Positions 47,601 through 58,427 of a DNA stretch of 64,000 nt are shown here, piece by piece. Origin of the DNA: Littorina saxatilis (Eukaryota > Mollusca > Gastropoda > Littorinimorpha > Littorinidae); assembly GCF_037325665.1 (NCBI RefSeq), contig NC_090261.1, forward strand, positions 22,330,566 through 22,394,565. The letters are read 5' to 3'. The position numbers were made by a program, and so were the translations under genes. Numbering within the stretch: position 1 is the stretch's first letter; every line of letters starts with the position of its first letter. A model generated the notes under the pieces. It saw only the letters and a list, made by a program, of their open reading frames with translations. It was not told the origin of the DNA and did no database searches.

Positions 47601-49993
47601 AGAAAAAAAATGGGGGAAAAAAAAAGTCTTTGTTTTTTGGCAAAATAACTTAAAAAATGGTTTTTTTGGGAAAAAAAAATTAATAACGACCTACCGACCC
47701 TATTTTTTTTTGCCTATGTTACCGTAAACAGACTTTTTTTGTTTTGGCCTAGGCACATTGCAGGACAGAGCAGCTTGGTTCAGGCAATGGTTTATTTGTT
47801 TCCCCGACCATAGTTTTTTTCGCATAAAAGAACGAAGACGAAAGAAAGAAAAACGGAGGAAAAAAAGTAAAAAAACCTGATACTTTTGTTTCTATAACTT
47901 CTAAGCAAAATTCCTATAGTTAGACTGGCAACCGACCTGTATTTATCCAGTGAGCAGTCACCGCCGGGAGGGAACAGGTCTCCGAAACGTTTGAGCTCCA
48001 TCATGGTCATAATAGCATGGCGAATGCACTGTTCCTCCTCCTCATCATTCAACTTCTCATCCCAGCGCAGCTCCTTCTCTTCAAGAACGTGGGGATATTT
48101 GTCCCTCAGAACAGGGTAGCAGCTTTCCCAAAATCGTTTCGGGGGTAGCTGATTTAGGAGAATCCACGTCTCTCTTGCTTTGTCTCTGCGTGTTGATTTG
48201 TTTATGATTTGCTCATTCTTATCGCTGTCAATTGCTCCATTTTGGAATAACTCGTCAAGGAGTAAAGAATCAATGGGATCTACTATGTCTAGAAAGTTGC
48301 CGTGGATGCTGTTCATGAACTGGAGTGTGTCTGTGAAGACTGCTGGTGATTTGTGCACAGAAAAAAACACTGATTTAGATAAGTATGTGTTAATACGCTA
48401 GTTCACAAACACTGACAGACAGACACACAGCCTCGAGACAGAGAGACATAGACAGAAACAAGGACAGACAGACAAAAACAAGGACAGGCAGGCAGGCAGA
48501 CAGACAAGCAGACAAGCAGACAGGCAGGCCGCCAGACAGACCCACATACTGTGGTACACAGGAGTGAAGGAACCCACAAATACACGAATGAATGGGAACA
48601 AAATGAGAAAACCAAGTATGTGTTAATACGCTAGTTCACTAACACAGACACACAAACAGAGAATGGGAGACAAACACAGACCCACACAGGGGCACACAGA
48701 AGAGAAAGAACGCACACATTGATGAATGAATGAAACAAGGAGAAAAACAAAGTATGCAAGTAAATAACATTTCTTAATTGATTAATTATTCAATTGATCA
48801 ACTACTTAATTGATTAATAGTTAGGGGCGGGGATGTAGCTCAGTCGGTAGCGCGCTGGATTTGTATCCAGTTGGCCGCTGTCAGCGTGAGTTCGTCCCCA
48901 CGTTCGGCGAGAGATTTATTTCTCAGAGTCAACTTTGTGTGCAGACTCTCCTCGGTGTCCGAACACCCCCGTGTGTACACGCAAGCACAAGACCAAGTGC
49001 GCACGAAAAAGATCCTGTAATCCATGTCAGAGTTCGGTGGGTTATAGAAACACAAAAATACCCAGCATGCTTCCTCCGAAAACGGCGTATGGCTGCCTAA
49101 ATGGCGGGATAAAAAACGGTCATACACCACGAGTGCAAAAAACACGAGTGCCGGTGGGAGTTTCAGCCCACGTACGCAGAAGAAGAAGAAGATTAATAGT
49201 TAGCTCTGACAATGAACATTATTTGTATTCGTAGTGTAATACTGAACTAATAATTATTCTCTTCATTTATTTGTTGAGATTATAATAAGCTGCTGGTGTT
49301 CTCTGTGCTTTAATGGTACTTTTATCAGGGGTGGGGCTTTTCGCGAATCCGCGGATTTCCGCGGACACAACTTACGTATTCCGCTGCAGTAATCTATTTT
49401 TCCGCGTCCCATTTCATCACAGTATCTATAACTTGTTGACTGAATGATATGGAGAGAAGTGAAGATGGAACAGAACACTGTAGGCTTGAGAGTTAAATTG
49501 TGCTGACTGAAAACTCCTGATAGGCCCTAACTAATAGTCATTTTGAGCTTCAATGCATTGGGGCGTCACTTGGATCAAACTATTGCCAGTAATGGAGTAA
49601 GTATGCACCAGTACAATGTTACCATTGTTGTGTGAAAGTTTTTTTGTTGTTTGGTTGGGTGTGGTTTTTTGTGTGTTGTTTTTTGGGGGGAGTGAGGAGA
49701 ATGTATCTTTTTTACCTGATCCAAACGAGTTGAATTTTAGTTTCAGAATGCACCAGATTGCACAGATTGTAATGTACCATTTAAATAAATGTCGGGGGAG
49801 CATGCACCCGAACCCCCCCAGAGAAAAGGGATTTCCTCTTTTTTCATCAAAAGAGAGTCCCACCCCTGTTTTTATTGAAATTGATGATGAACACCAAAAT
49901 AAGTAAATACGTTCATGTGATGAAGTTATGTAGCGCATACGTGCCATGCATACCTTTTTGTATCACTCTCTGTCCAGTGTCAGCTAGCTCCAT
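44612..49993 (-). CDS. CARD-domain protein with C-terminal coiled-coil-like region (450 aa)
   Basis: Minus-strand exons: 49993-49954 (start ATG; the exon begins at 50003 after CTAG), 48339-47937, 46927-46708, 46087-45889 and 45102-44612 (stop TAA). All phases agree and the total is exactly 451 codons. Residues about 14-110 look like a CARD: LLLDELFQNGAIDSDKNEQI, TRRDKARETWILLNQLPPKR, then FWESCYPVLRDKYPHVLEE, matching the six-helix death-fold pattern of caspase-recruitment domains. After an acidic NDEEEEQ come a middle domain I do not recognise, KKRKKP (about residue 222, NLS-like), a Ser/acidic linker and a Lys/Glu-rich helical region (about 288-435). CARDs assemble inflammasome or apoptosome-type complexes; the exact partner is unknown. 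A GTGAGC donor at 44655 could instead remove the last 14 codons. Possible 5' UTR donors lie at 51733 and near 51217. The orientation is opposite to LYPLAL1-C. Confidence 0.75.
45490..45768. repeat. Hairpin with interstitial telomeric repeats in the loop
   Basis: Arms at about 45490-45556 and 45697-45768 are reverse complements (GAACAATCCTTCTCATTGCG, then GTCAATGCGCATG). The loop holds AACCCT-type repeats (CCTAACCCTAACCCTTACCC..., 45594-45658), the vertebrate/mollusc telomere motif with some CCTTACC variants. It lies in the CARD gene intron 45103-45888. Confidence 0.85.
47357..47885. mobile_element. Inverted-repeat element with a nested MITE
   Basis: Outer arms of about 90 bp face each other (CTATGGTCGGGGAAACAAAT at about 47425 and its complement at about 47790, extending through GGAGGAAAAAAAGTA-type flanks). 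Between them, about 47530-47736, lies a second element with GTCTGTTTRCGGTA ends. The nested order dates the inner one as younger. It lies in the CARD gene intron 46928-47936. Confidence 0.65.
48381..48745. repeat. Diverged tandem duplication in CARD intron
   Basis: AAGTATGTGTTAATACGCTA at about 48381 recurs at about 48615. Both are followed by CAGACA-rich DNA and GAATGAATG-type ends. The unit is about 234 bp; the second copy is shorter. Confidence 0.75.
48825..49190 (+). repeat. Full-length tRNA-derived SINE with intact target duplication
   Basis: GGGCGGGGATGTAGCTCAGT head with A-box TAGCTCAGTCGG and B-box-like GTTCGTCCC, body of about 366 bp, GAA-rich tail. GATTAATAGTTAG flanks both sides (48812-48824 and 49191-49203) as a perfect 13-bp target-site duplication, indicating a fairly recent insertion. 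Sister copies at 13618-13988 and 61416-61538. Confidence 0.9.
49326..49868. mobile_element. hAT-like MITE with CAGGGGTGGG ends
   Basis: Left end CAGGGGTGGGGC and right end CCCACCCCTG are short inverted repeats around about 540 bp. The flanks are T-rich and no exact 8-bp duplication is clear. It lies in CARD gene intron 48340-49953. Superfamily assigned only by CAGGG ends. Confidence 0.5.
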
Positions 49994-50446
49994 GTTGCAT
50001 TCCCTAGAAATAAATTAAAATAGAAAAAAATAGAATTTCAAAAATACCAAACATTTATTCATTTATTCTGCTTATAAGTGCAATTGAGAAACTCTGATGG
50101 TCATGATGCATCTTGAACACACGGCCAGTACCGTATAACTGGCCTTGATACGGAACGATTCAAGGGGGGCAATCTCAGTCATCTGAAAGAGGGAAATCCA
50201 AACGCAATCCGCCTTGTTCGATTTTATGGGCTTGGACGATAGAGAAAAATAAGAAAAGCAAAAGCTGGAGTCCAGTCTGGACGAAACTGCTATCAAGAAC
50301 GCAGAATTGATTTTTTCTGAGTTTTTTTTAGCCCGTAAGCGCCATGTTTATCGGAGCAGGAAACTCTTCCAGAGTGAGGCCCCTTTGTTGGTTTCACTGC
50401 GGCCGCATTGTGAACAGCAGTTATTCTTCTTCTTCTTCGTCGTTCA

Positions 50447-50662
50447 CTAGATGGAGATGCCAATCGCCCGCACGAAAGCAGCTGTCCTCTGTAGGTCCTC
50501 CAGGCCGCCGAAGAGCTTGACCCTCAGTGGTACTGGTTCCGGCCACGATGCCTGCCTGGGAGCGTCGTGGAGTCGGCAGTTCTGCAGCAGGTGCTCAGCA
50601 TTCATGATGTCTGCATTGCAGGAGCACATCTCGGACTCGCCAATTCTGAATTTGCTGTACAA
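50447..50662 (-). mobile_element. LINE C-terminal fragment
   Basis: Minus strand: FRIGESEMCSCNADIMNAEH, LLQNCRLHDAPRQASWPEP, then KLFGGLEDLQRTAAFVRAIG and stop. This is the Cys/His tail of a non-LTR retrotransposon (C-C-H-C spacing), the same family type as 27240-27440. Severely 5'-truncated. Confidence 0.7.
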
Positions 50663-52170
50663 CAGCAGTTATGAGAAATTCGAAATGAGAGAAATGGCGC
50701 TTACGGCTAAAAAAAAAACTCAGAAAAAATCTTAACTGTCTCGGAAACAAATTAAATATTCAAAATACATGTACTTCAAAATAATAATCAAATAAGTTTT
50801 ACCTATCTCAATGACGACAACACAAAATCAGTCAGGAATTGCTGAAAATGCTCTTTGATCAAAGTCATTGTTCATGAACCACTGCAGAGAACTCGATATG
50901 CCTAAGTGCAACACTATGATTCCGTCAGGCGGTGGGCTCGGGTGTTTTACTTTCTATCTACAAGTTGAAAGTCCACGAACTTGAGTAGACTTTTTTGTGC
51001 GCAATGTCATGAAGATATCTATTTTTACACCGCTGGGGAATTTTTCGTATTACGATATGTACAAAGAGTGCAGATAAAACTAGTTGAACTTTTTTAACAT
51101 AGAGTACACACACGCACGCAAAAGAATGTTCATAGCGCATGCATAGAGACTGAAACCGAAACTGAAACTGAATAATACATGTACATTGACGTGCACGTCC
51201 TAAAATATGATTTTCGTACCTGAGAGCCACGCATTTCCTGGATTAAGGATTTGAGTACCGAGTTTTGTTGCTAGCGTTATTCACGATTGTAGGCACTTAA
51301 AAAGAATAATTCGATCAACAGAATCGGGACACTAAAAACAGAAGAATGTCAGTGCCAACAGCAATCGTTCCCTTATTTAATTAATTAGCATAGTTGCTAA
51401 TCATTTTCGAGTTTATTATTGCAGTTGTGTTACAACACAGCGAGGGACATCTTCAAGTTAATCAGTTTCGCAAGAAGTCTTCTCCAAAATGATTTCTTAA
51501 CTTTAGTATTTTTTTAAAGTTTTTGGTTCATGCCCCTCGTTCCTCCGTCTTTGCATGTGCTTGTTTCCACTCACATGTAAGCTATGGAGGCTTTCGCGAT
51601 CGAATTAGTTACAGTACTGTATCTTGATTACAGATAGTCCATTCGGAAAAGACTTCAAACTCATGTGTTCGATCAAAGTTCACAATTTCCAAGTGAAAGA
51701 TTTAGCTATTAGTCGGGGTGTAAAATATCTTACCTGTTGATGGCAGGCGATGTATAGTTATGCTGCAGTTTTATTCCCGGAGACGCTGCACCTGGATCCG
51801 CTGATCATCTTGGAAATAATGATGAAGGTAACGCTGAGAAAACTCTGTCTGTTGGTCCGATTATAGACGTACTGGATTTTTGACACTGCCCAGCAACATA
51901 CATATCAGAAAGCACAAGCACATGATCTTACAAGCCCCAAACCACCATTACTTTCAGTCGATGTCCTTTGCCCATCTCTACAAATAGACGGGGCTACAAA
52001 TAGAATACGGGATTGTGGGAATGCTGTTCAAGGGCACTTGTAAACGCACTCATCCTAAATTTTCAATACACGACTCAATACCTTTGCCGAATGAATTGAA
52101 ATACAAGAATAACGAGTTCAAATAATAAAATAAAAAAGTTGAAAAATTGAGAAAAAAAGTTACAAACATT
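50663..52170. other. Presumed 5' region of the CARD gene
   Basis: No coding exon is seen. Consensus minus-strand donors occur at 51733 (CATCAACAG followed by GTAAG) and near 51217 (GGCTCTCAG followed by GTACG), compatible with alternative 5' UTR exons feeding the acceptor at 50004. This is inference only. Confidence 0.3.
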
Positions 52171-52176
52171 CTTGGC

Positions 52177-52250
52177 AGCTGCGCGATTTGAACCCGTGAC
52201 CGTCGGGTCAGTGGACGAGCGCTCTACCTGAATGAGCGAGTCCGGCACAC
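52177..52250 (-). tRNA. tRNA-like sequence (degenerate tRNA or SINE head)
   Basis: The minus strand has a D-arm-like GCTCATTCAGGTAGAGC and a B-box-like GGGTTCAAATC at proper spacing. The T stem and anticodon stem pair poorly, so it is probably a tRNA pseudogene or the head of a decayed SINE rather than an active tRNA gene. Confidence 0.35.
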
Positions 52251-52869
52251 AGTTCTCCGGAGTGAAAATAGAGAGTTGAACTTCAAGCATGCAATTCACG
52301 TGAGTTCTCGAGCATGTGTCGACTCGTCGGTTTCCAAGTTTCTCCGTTCGTATTTGTGTATTGTACGTTCTGTCGATCTCACAGTTCGAGGTAAGTTAAG
52401 TTGATAACTGACCCTATGCTCCCGATCACTTCGTATAAATTTGGAAAGCAAGGGTCAAGTAGCGTTAATTTCAAGTGTGACCGACATTATGAAATGCATT
52501 GATCAATTGTCGAAAGGCGTTGACGTCATTGCATGAAAGGATTTTCCTACCCAGAAATCCCCACGGATTTTGAGACTTGGAAGATTTGTTTCGGGACGAC
52601 AACGCTCTTTGGCCGGTTTATTATATAAAGGGAAGCAAGCGGTTAAAAACGGGCGTCGACAGAGCCAATGAAGGGGGATACCAACTTGTAGATAATACAC
52701 CTGTGCAGAAAGTCATGACTCAATTATTAGGCCCTTAACATTAGATCGAGCTGGGCACGTGAACTGCTCGAATCTATTTTTATACATGTACGTAGTTCTA
52801 TTTTTACCAAGTTTCGGTTTTGTCGAATGGTTTTTAAAGATAGATTGTTTTGAATGTGAAAAAACCGTA
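52251..52869. other. Intergenic, no feature seen
   Basis: Unique-looking AT-rich DNA with no convincing exon, repeat or RNA gene. Confidence 0.35.
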
Positions 52870-53400
52870 TAATAATAATAATAATAAATGAGCATTTATA
52901 TAGCGCAACATCATAACTTTACAATTATGCTCTTTGCGCTTGACACATTTAAAATTAAAACACAGTTATAAAAGCATTTACATCTACATTCATAGTCAAC
53001 AACGCTTAATTAAAAGCATACACCATCAAACATAATACAACAGATTCTTCCACTAACTAAGTAATAAAAACATGAATAAAATAGGTAGTAAAAAACAAGG
53101 AAATACCAGCTGAATACCCTTAATCAAACAGAACATGTTATCAACAATGCTGAAAACAGTCCTAGATGTTTATATACATTATCACTAAAACAACAAATAC
53201 ATTTTTTTATACATGTATAGCCTACTGATGGACTGAGAAAACAAAATCAGGGGTTGTATTTCTTGAAGAGGTGCGTTTTAAGTGCTCGTTTGAATGCTTG
53301 GGGTGACTGAGAGTGGCGGATGTGAAAGGGGAGAGAATTCCATTGTGTGGGTGCGCAGAAAGTAAAAGTGCGTGTCAGTGACTTGCTAGAAAGTGTACTT
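52870..53400 (-). repeat. Interspersed repeat (SINE-like), ATA tail
   Basis: AATAATAATAATAAATGAGC is followed by ATTTATATAGCGCAACATC. The other end has GTGCGTTTTAAGTGCTCG and GAGAGAATTCCATTGTGTGG. The simple tail at the low end suggests the minus orientation. The ATATAGCGC and GTGCGTTTTAAGTG motifs are typical of dispersed invertebrate repeats. Confidence 0.45.
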
Positions 53401-53490
53401 GTCAGCGATTGATTTATTGTTTGGTTGATTGATTGATCCTTAGTTTCTACACTTTAGACTCCCAGCCTAACAATCAGTCCTTGCTAAAAC

Positions 53491-53493
<3 letters not shown>

Positions 53494-53564
<71 letters not shown>

Positions 53565-53840
53565 CGGAGAGAGAGACAGAGACAGAGACAGAGACAGAGA
53601 GACAGAGAGAGACTGAGAGAGAGAGAGCAGAGAGAGCGGAGAGAGCGGAGAGAGAGAGAGAGAGACAGACAGAGACAGACAGACAGACAGAGACGGAGAC
53701 AACGAGAGAGAGAGAGACAGAGAGAGAGAGACAGAGAGAGAGAGAGGCAGAGAGACTGAGAAAGAGAGAGATCGAGAGAGAGAAAGAAAGAGAGAGAGAG
53801 AGACAGAGAGAGCGACAGACCGACGGACAGACAGTCAGTG

Positions 53841-53871
<31 letters not shown>

Positions 53872-53935
53872 GACGCCGGGAGACAATGAGAGAGGGGAGA
53901 TATAGAGGAAGGGGGAGAGAGAAGCGAGGGAGCGG
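53494..53935. repeat. GA/GACA purine microsatellite field
   Basis: (GA)n from 53494 to 53560, followed by GAGACA, GACAGA and GAGAGC variants to about 53935. Long frames across it (Arg/Glu or Ser/Leu runs) are artefacts. Confidence 0.95.
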
Positions 53936-54415
53936 TGAGATTTGGTTTCTAGCAATGTGCAATAATCTTCAAAAGGAGTGTTGCAATCTCAATACAGTGT
54001 TATCGTAATGAACTAGTACTAATCGTATGATGACCTAAATTGTCCTCGGTAGATTAAGAAACTCGTGCACATTCATATAATACAAACAAACTGCTGACAG
54101 ATAAAATATGAAACAAGTTTTTATTTTGCGGCAAGGTTCAAGGCTAGTGTCACCCAAGTAGGCCAATTCACATTTTGGTGCATTGACTTGACCTAGGTAT
54201 AGGCAATTAATTAAAAAAAATGATGATAACAATATGAACGATAAAAGTCGAGAATATCGGGAAAAAAACTGATTCTTTCAATGCTCGCTCCGCTCAACTT
54301 TACAGCGTCGTTTAATTATAGGCCTACCTGCTAAAACCACTGTGGTGAGAAGATTTTAGTTTTTTTCTCGAAGAATTCTCAGCTTACTACATACCACTCA
54401 GACATATATTGAAAT
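53936..54415. other. 5' flank of LYPLAL1-C
   Basis: AT-rich stretch between the GA field and the LYPLAL1-C start codon. It should hold the promoter and 5' UTR; no distinct element recognised. Confidence 0.3.
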
Positions 54416-54564
54416 ATGACGGAATCCGTGGCAGAGGTGTTTTCTCCAATAATCATCCCTCCGACTGGAGGGAAATGCACCGCCTCTGTGATTTTGCTGC
54501 ATGGCTCAAGTAAGTCTTCTGTGGTAATCTGTGTGTTTGAATATGTATTGAATATTTTGTCCTG

Positions 54565-54602
<38 letters not shown>

Positions 54603-57600
54603 GTCTCTGTGCGTGCGTGCGAGCGTGTGTGCGTGCGGACGCGCATGTTTGTGTGTGTGTGTGTGCCGGGGTGTGTGTGTGGTACGTGTGTGCGTGAGTG
54701 TGTGTGTGTGTGCGCGCGCGCGCGTGATTGCCGTGAGGCATGACTAAACACAATCGACAGACTGTCTGCAATCAAACTTGGTAATGTCTCAAAACTGTGA
54801 AATGCAACACTGTAACAGAACATCAATTGTTTCGGCAGAAATATCGGGCGAAGACCTACGCCAGTCGTTCAAAACCTCTCTGGGAGAAGAGCTGGCCTTT
54901 CCTCACATTCGTGTCGTTTACCCCAACGCACCTCCAAGGTAACGAGTGTCGGCATTTTCGTAAGTACATTGGAACCCCCCCCCCCCCCCCCTATTAAGAC
55001 CCCTAATTTAAGACTCCCTCCCTTCTAAGACCATGTTTTCAGTCCTAGACTTTCTCTTCATAACCTCTGTAAGTTTACACAATTTTGATACTCCCCGGCT
55101 CCTTGTTAAGATCTGATTTTCTCGGATTTGTCTAGGTCTTACAAGGGAGGTTCCACTGTATCACCAAATTACAGAGCTTTTGCTCAAGACTGAGGAGACA
55201 AAAGGAACTGGCTTGAAAACCTTCGTGCCAGTTGGCACTGTCTGTGTGTGTGTGTGTGTGTGTGAACACAATTAATATGTTTGTTTGCATATAAAGTGGC
55301 TTCGAAATCAATTGGGTATCTTTCTTTTGCCTGTCTAGTTGTGTGTTTACTCTGGATCTTCAAACTGTATAGGACTATAGGTGCTTGTTGTTTGCGTGCT
55401 AGTACCTTGGTAGGTTACATGTATGTATGTATGTATGTATGTATGTATGGGGAGATTTATATGGCGCTTGACGTTCTCTAAACGCTTTACATATTAATTT
55501 CTGCCGTGTGAGATGGAATTTTTCATACAATAGGCTATATCACGCATTCCGACATCGGCCAGCAAACCTCAAGCCTATAGATTAGGGCGAGCATGCACCT
55601 TTCACGGCCTTTATTCCAAGTCACAGGGGTATTTGGTGGACATTTTTTTTTATCTATGCCTATACAATTTGGCCAGGAAAGACCCTTTTGTCAATCGTGG
55701 GATCTTTAACGTGCACACCCCAATGTAGTGTACACGAACATACCTTTACCTTTATGTGGCCGGGCTCATCCTTGATAATACCTGAAATATGCTTGTTGAT
55801 TACCAGACCGTCCGCTAATTATGTTGCATGACAACATCTTTGTGTTGCAATACTTTGAATATTTTTGTGTTTGTCCAAGTCTGTTTGTCCAAGTCTCTTA
55901 CTTTTTGTTTGTTTGTTTAGCTTTTATTGGTTTTATGCCTGAACTTATTTATTCCCTTGTTCATTTAATTGATTTATCTCTTTGTTTTATTCTTAAAATT
56001 TTATTTTATGAATTAATCTGTTGTTGTTTTTGTTTTTAGTAAAAAAAAATAATATACTGTAATGTTTTAACATTTATTTATCTTTGTATTTATGCATTAA
56101 CTTATTCATCAATCCATTTAACTGACTGCTCCCGGGAGCGTTACCTGACTTTATTTAACCTTTATTTTTATCTGTGTCGCAGACCATACAGCAAGGAAAA
56201 AGGAGAGCTGAGAAGAGTGTGGTTTGATCGTCCAACCTCAGGTCTCGAGGGCAACGAAGACACGCAGTCTGTGGACGCCATTGTCACCAAACTGGGACGG
56301 CTGATTGACGAAGAGGTCAAATCTGGAATACCGCTGGATAGAATTGTCATTGGTACAATCATTTATTATTGTTAAAATATTTTGATGTGCTAGTTTAGAT
56401 CTTTTTGAAGGGGCACTGTCCCGCAACAAAAGTGTTTCGTCAAAACTTTGATATTACCTTGCTTATTAGGCTTGATGGTGATGTTGTCTTTGTCACCAAA
56501 CTATAGGGCGGCTGAATGACAGAGATGTTAAATCTGGAATACCGCTGGATAGGATTGTCATTGGTACAACGATATCTGTCTTCTTAAAAAAAAATTAAAA
56601 AAAATAAAAAAAGATGTTTTACCCTCTGTTTCTTTAGCTTTAATACAGAAGTGTCCCTATTCGTCAAAACTTCGCTATCTTCTTGCTAGTGGGCTTGAAG
56701 GTTATGTTGTCACTGTCACCAAACCGGGATTGACGAAGAGGTTAAATCAGTCTGGAATACTGCTGGATAGGATCTGGAATACTGCTGGATAGGATTGTCA
56801 TTGGTACAAAGATTTCTGCCTTCTTTTTCTTTTTTAAAGATGCCTTTCCCTCCGTTTGTGTGCGCGCTCTTAGTAGGCTTAAAGGCACACTCCTTCTCGC
56901 AAAAAAATGTTCAGCTGACGGCGTCTCTGATCTGGCCAAGCTTTTTCGTGGGACTGGAGCACCCCTCCACTTGGTCACATACCAAAGTCTACTGCTTTCT
57001 GTGGACTGGAGCACCCCTCCACTTGGTCACATACCAAAGTCTACTGCTTTCTGTGCTGAGTTGGATTTTTTAATTTCATTTAGGGCACTATAATAGTGGC
57101 TTTTATGAGGGGTGTTCCTATCCAATCCCATGCAAAACCCAGGGTAGATCTGGTATAGCGAGCAGAAGTGTCTTTCAGTCTAGGGAAGGTTGAATTGGTT
57201 ATATGCTCAAAACATTCCCTGTTAAACCCAGCAAGCGCTGTCTGTTGCAGGCGGATTTTCAATGGGTGGTACTGTGGCGATGCACCTCGGGTACCGTGTG
57301 TACCCGCAAGTGGCAGGTGTGCTTGTCATGGGCAACTTTCTGTACAACGACTCCAGCGTTTACAAGGTGCGTTAAAAATCCAACAATACAATATAATACG
57401 ATACAATCCAGTGCAATGCAATGCAATGTAATACAATACAATGCAATACAATACACTACACTACACTACAATACAAGTCAATACACCTGTAGTGTGGATA
57501 CAAACAGATTTTTGTTTCTTTTGGCTCGTCACACACAATAAATAAAAACAGTTAATAGGATCAGGTGTTAAAAAGTTAACAGCATCACTGAGAGCTATTA

Positions 57601-58377
57601 TTACATGCCGGACAGTTCCTCTTTGTTATCTGTCTGTATCCATCTTTTTTAAGGTAATATTTCTCCACTGAAGTTCTAAGAAAAAGAGAAAGAAAAAACC
57701 CTTTAAAAAGCAGGAACCACATCATTGATTTGTGGTCTCTGCGCTTTTCAATCTGTGGTTACTGCTAGTTAAAGCTTTGATTTTTCTTTCTTTTTTTCTT
57801 TTTCTTTTTTTTAAATTCTCTTTTTGTGAATTTTTTTTGAATTTTTTTTTTTACATGATTTTTCTTTCTTAGTGCTACCCTGGGAAAAAATAATTTTTTA
57901 AGACCTCCAAAAATTCCGAAAAAATCAGGTCTTAAAAAGGAAAGAAGAACATTTACAGAGACTACGAAGAGAAATTCTGGAACTGTAAGGTCTGAAAAGA
58001 GAGTTAATGAAGTCTTAAATTAAAGGGATGTTCTACTGTATTACAGTATTATTATAATTACTTTCAGTCTGAAAACGCAGTAGCCTTGAACAAAAATATT
58101 GATCAAAGTGTTTTTGTCCTGTTCCTTTTACACTCTTTTTTCTTGACAGGCCTTAGAGAATAAGGACGGCAAAGATGCTCGGCTCCCACCTCTGCAAATG
58201 TACCATGCTGAGCAAGACGAAAAGGTGGCCTTCAACTCTGGCAAGGTCACCTTCAACAGGCTGACGTCGCTGGGGGTTAAGGGTCAGTTTATTGCCCTTC
58301 CAAACGAAGGTCACGCCATGAACCCTACAATGGCAAAGTCAGTTCGCGACTGGATTGTTTGTGTTCTGCCAGAGTAG
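54416..58377 (+). CDS. LYPLAL1: LYPLAL1-like serine hydrolase, copy C
   Basis: Five exons: 54416-54509, 54839-54938, 56183-56352, 57251-57366 and 58150-58377, giving 235 aa. Order of motifs: LHGSKISGEDLRQS, FPHIRVVYPNAPPR, RVWFDR, nucleophile elbow GGFSMGGTVAMHLGY, acid region YHAEQDEKV and catalytic His in PNEGHAMN, so the Ser-Asp-His triad is present. GDSG of human LYPLAL1 is KISG here. Exon lengths (94, 100, 170, 116) equal those of copy B, supporting tandem origin. It is now about 19 kb downstream of copy B, with the CARD gene and a transposon-rich block between. Intron 3 carries two decayed copies of the exon 3 end. AATAAA follows near 58689. Substrate unknown; the family acts on acyl esters or acyl-proteins. 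Confidence 0.92.
54571..54725. repeat. CT then GT/GCGC microsatellite
   Basis: (CT)n at about 54571-54599, then GTGCGTGC and GTGT runs to about 54725, in LYPLAL1-C intron 1. Confidence 0.9.
54968..55159. mobile_element. CAGTGGAACC-type MITE
   Basis: Left end CATTGGAACCCCC (one mismatch), right end GGAGGTTCCACTG followed by TA. Interior AAGACCATGTTTTCAGTC and TTAAGATCTGATTTTCTC match sister copies in reverse. It lies in LYPLAL1-C intron 2, 29 nt from the donor. Confidence 0.75.
55441..55740 (-). repeat. tRNA-SINE copy (minus) with TATG tail
   Basis: GGGATCTTTAACGTGCACACC, CTTTCACGGCC and AGATTTATATGGCGC are reverse complements of segments of the SINE at 1-420. The simple-repeat tail is a TATG run at about 55421-55448. 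It lies in LYPLAL1-C intron 2. Confidence 0.7.
56440..56815 (+). pseudogene. Two decayed tandem copies of the 3' end of LYPLAL1-C exon 3
   Basis: GTCACCAAACT through CTGGATAGGATTGTCATTGG of exon 3 (56278-56352) recurs at about 56490-56564 and again at about 56715-56802. Each copy is followed by the donor GGTACAA and by related intron sequence (CGTCAAAACTT, GGCTTGA-GGTGATGTTGTC), with a period of about 210-220 bp. The copies have stops, and the last also duplicates CTGGAATACTGCTGGATAGG. They lie in intron 3 and cannot encode the full exon. Confidence 0.8.
56945..57052. repeat. 54-bp direct duplication
   Basis: GGACTGGAGCACCCCTCCAC through GTCTACTGCTTTCTGTG occurs twice back to back, essentially identical, implying a recent slip duplication in LYPLAL1-C intron 3. 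Confidence 0.85.
57380..57486. repeat. AATAC/AATGC pentamer repeat
   Basis: Imperfect ACAATACAAT and GCAATGCAAT units just after LYPLAL1-C exon 4. Confidence 0.85.
57890..58039. mobile_element. Degenerate CAGTGGAACC-type MITE
   Basis: AAGACCTCCAAAAATTCCG, AGGTCTTAAAAAGGAAAG and the right end GATGTTCTACTG plus TA match the family. The left end is eroded. It lies in LYPLAL1-C intron 4, about 110 nt before exon 5. Confidence 0.6.
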
Positions 58378-58427
58378 TGCCCGTTTCACCCCCTATTCCA
58401 TCCTACCTTCAAAATCTTCACAAAATA

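Noticed and set aside
52177-52250. Functional tRNA gene
   Set aside because: Box A and box B-like sequences are present but the anticodon and T stems pair poorly; kept only as a tRNA-like feature.
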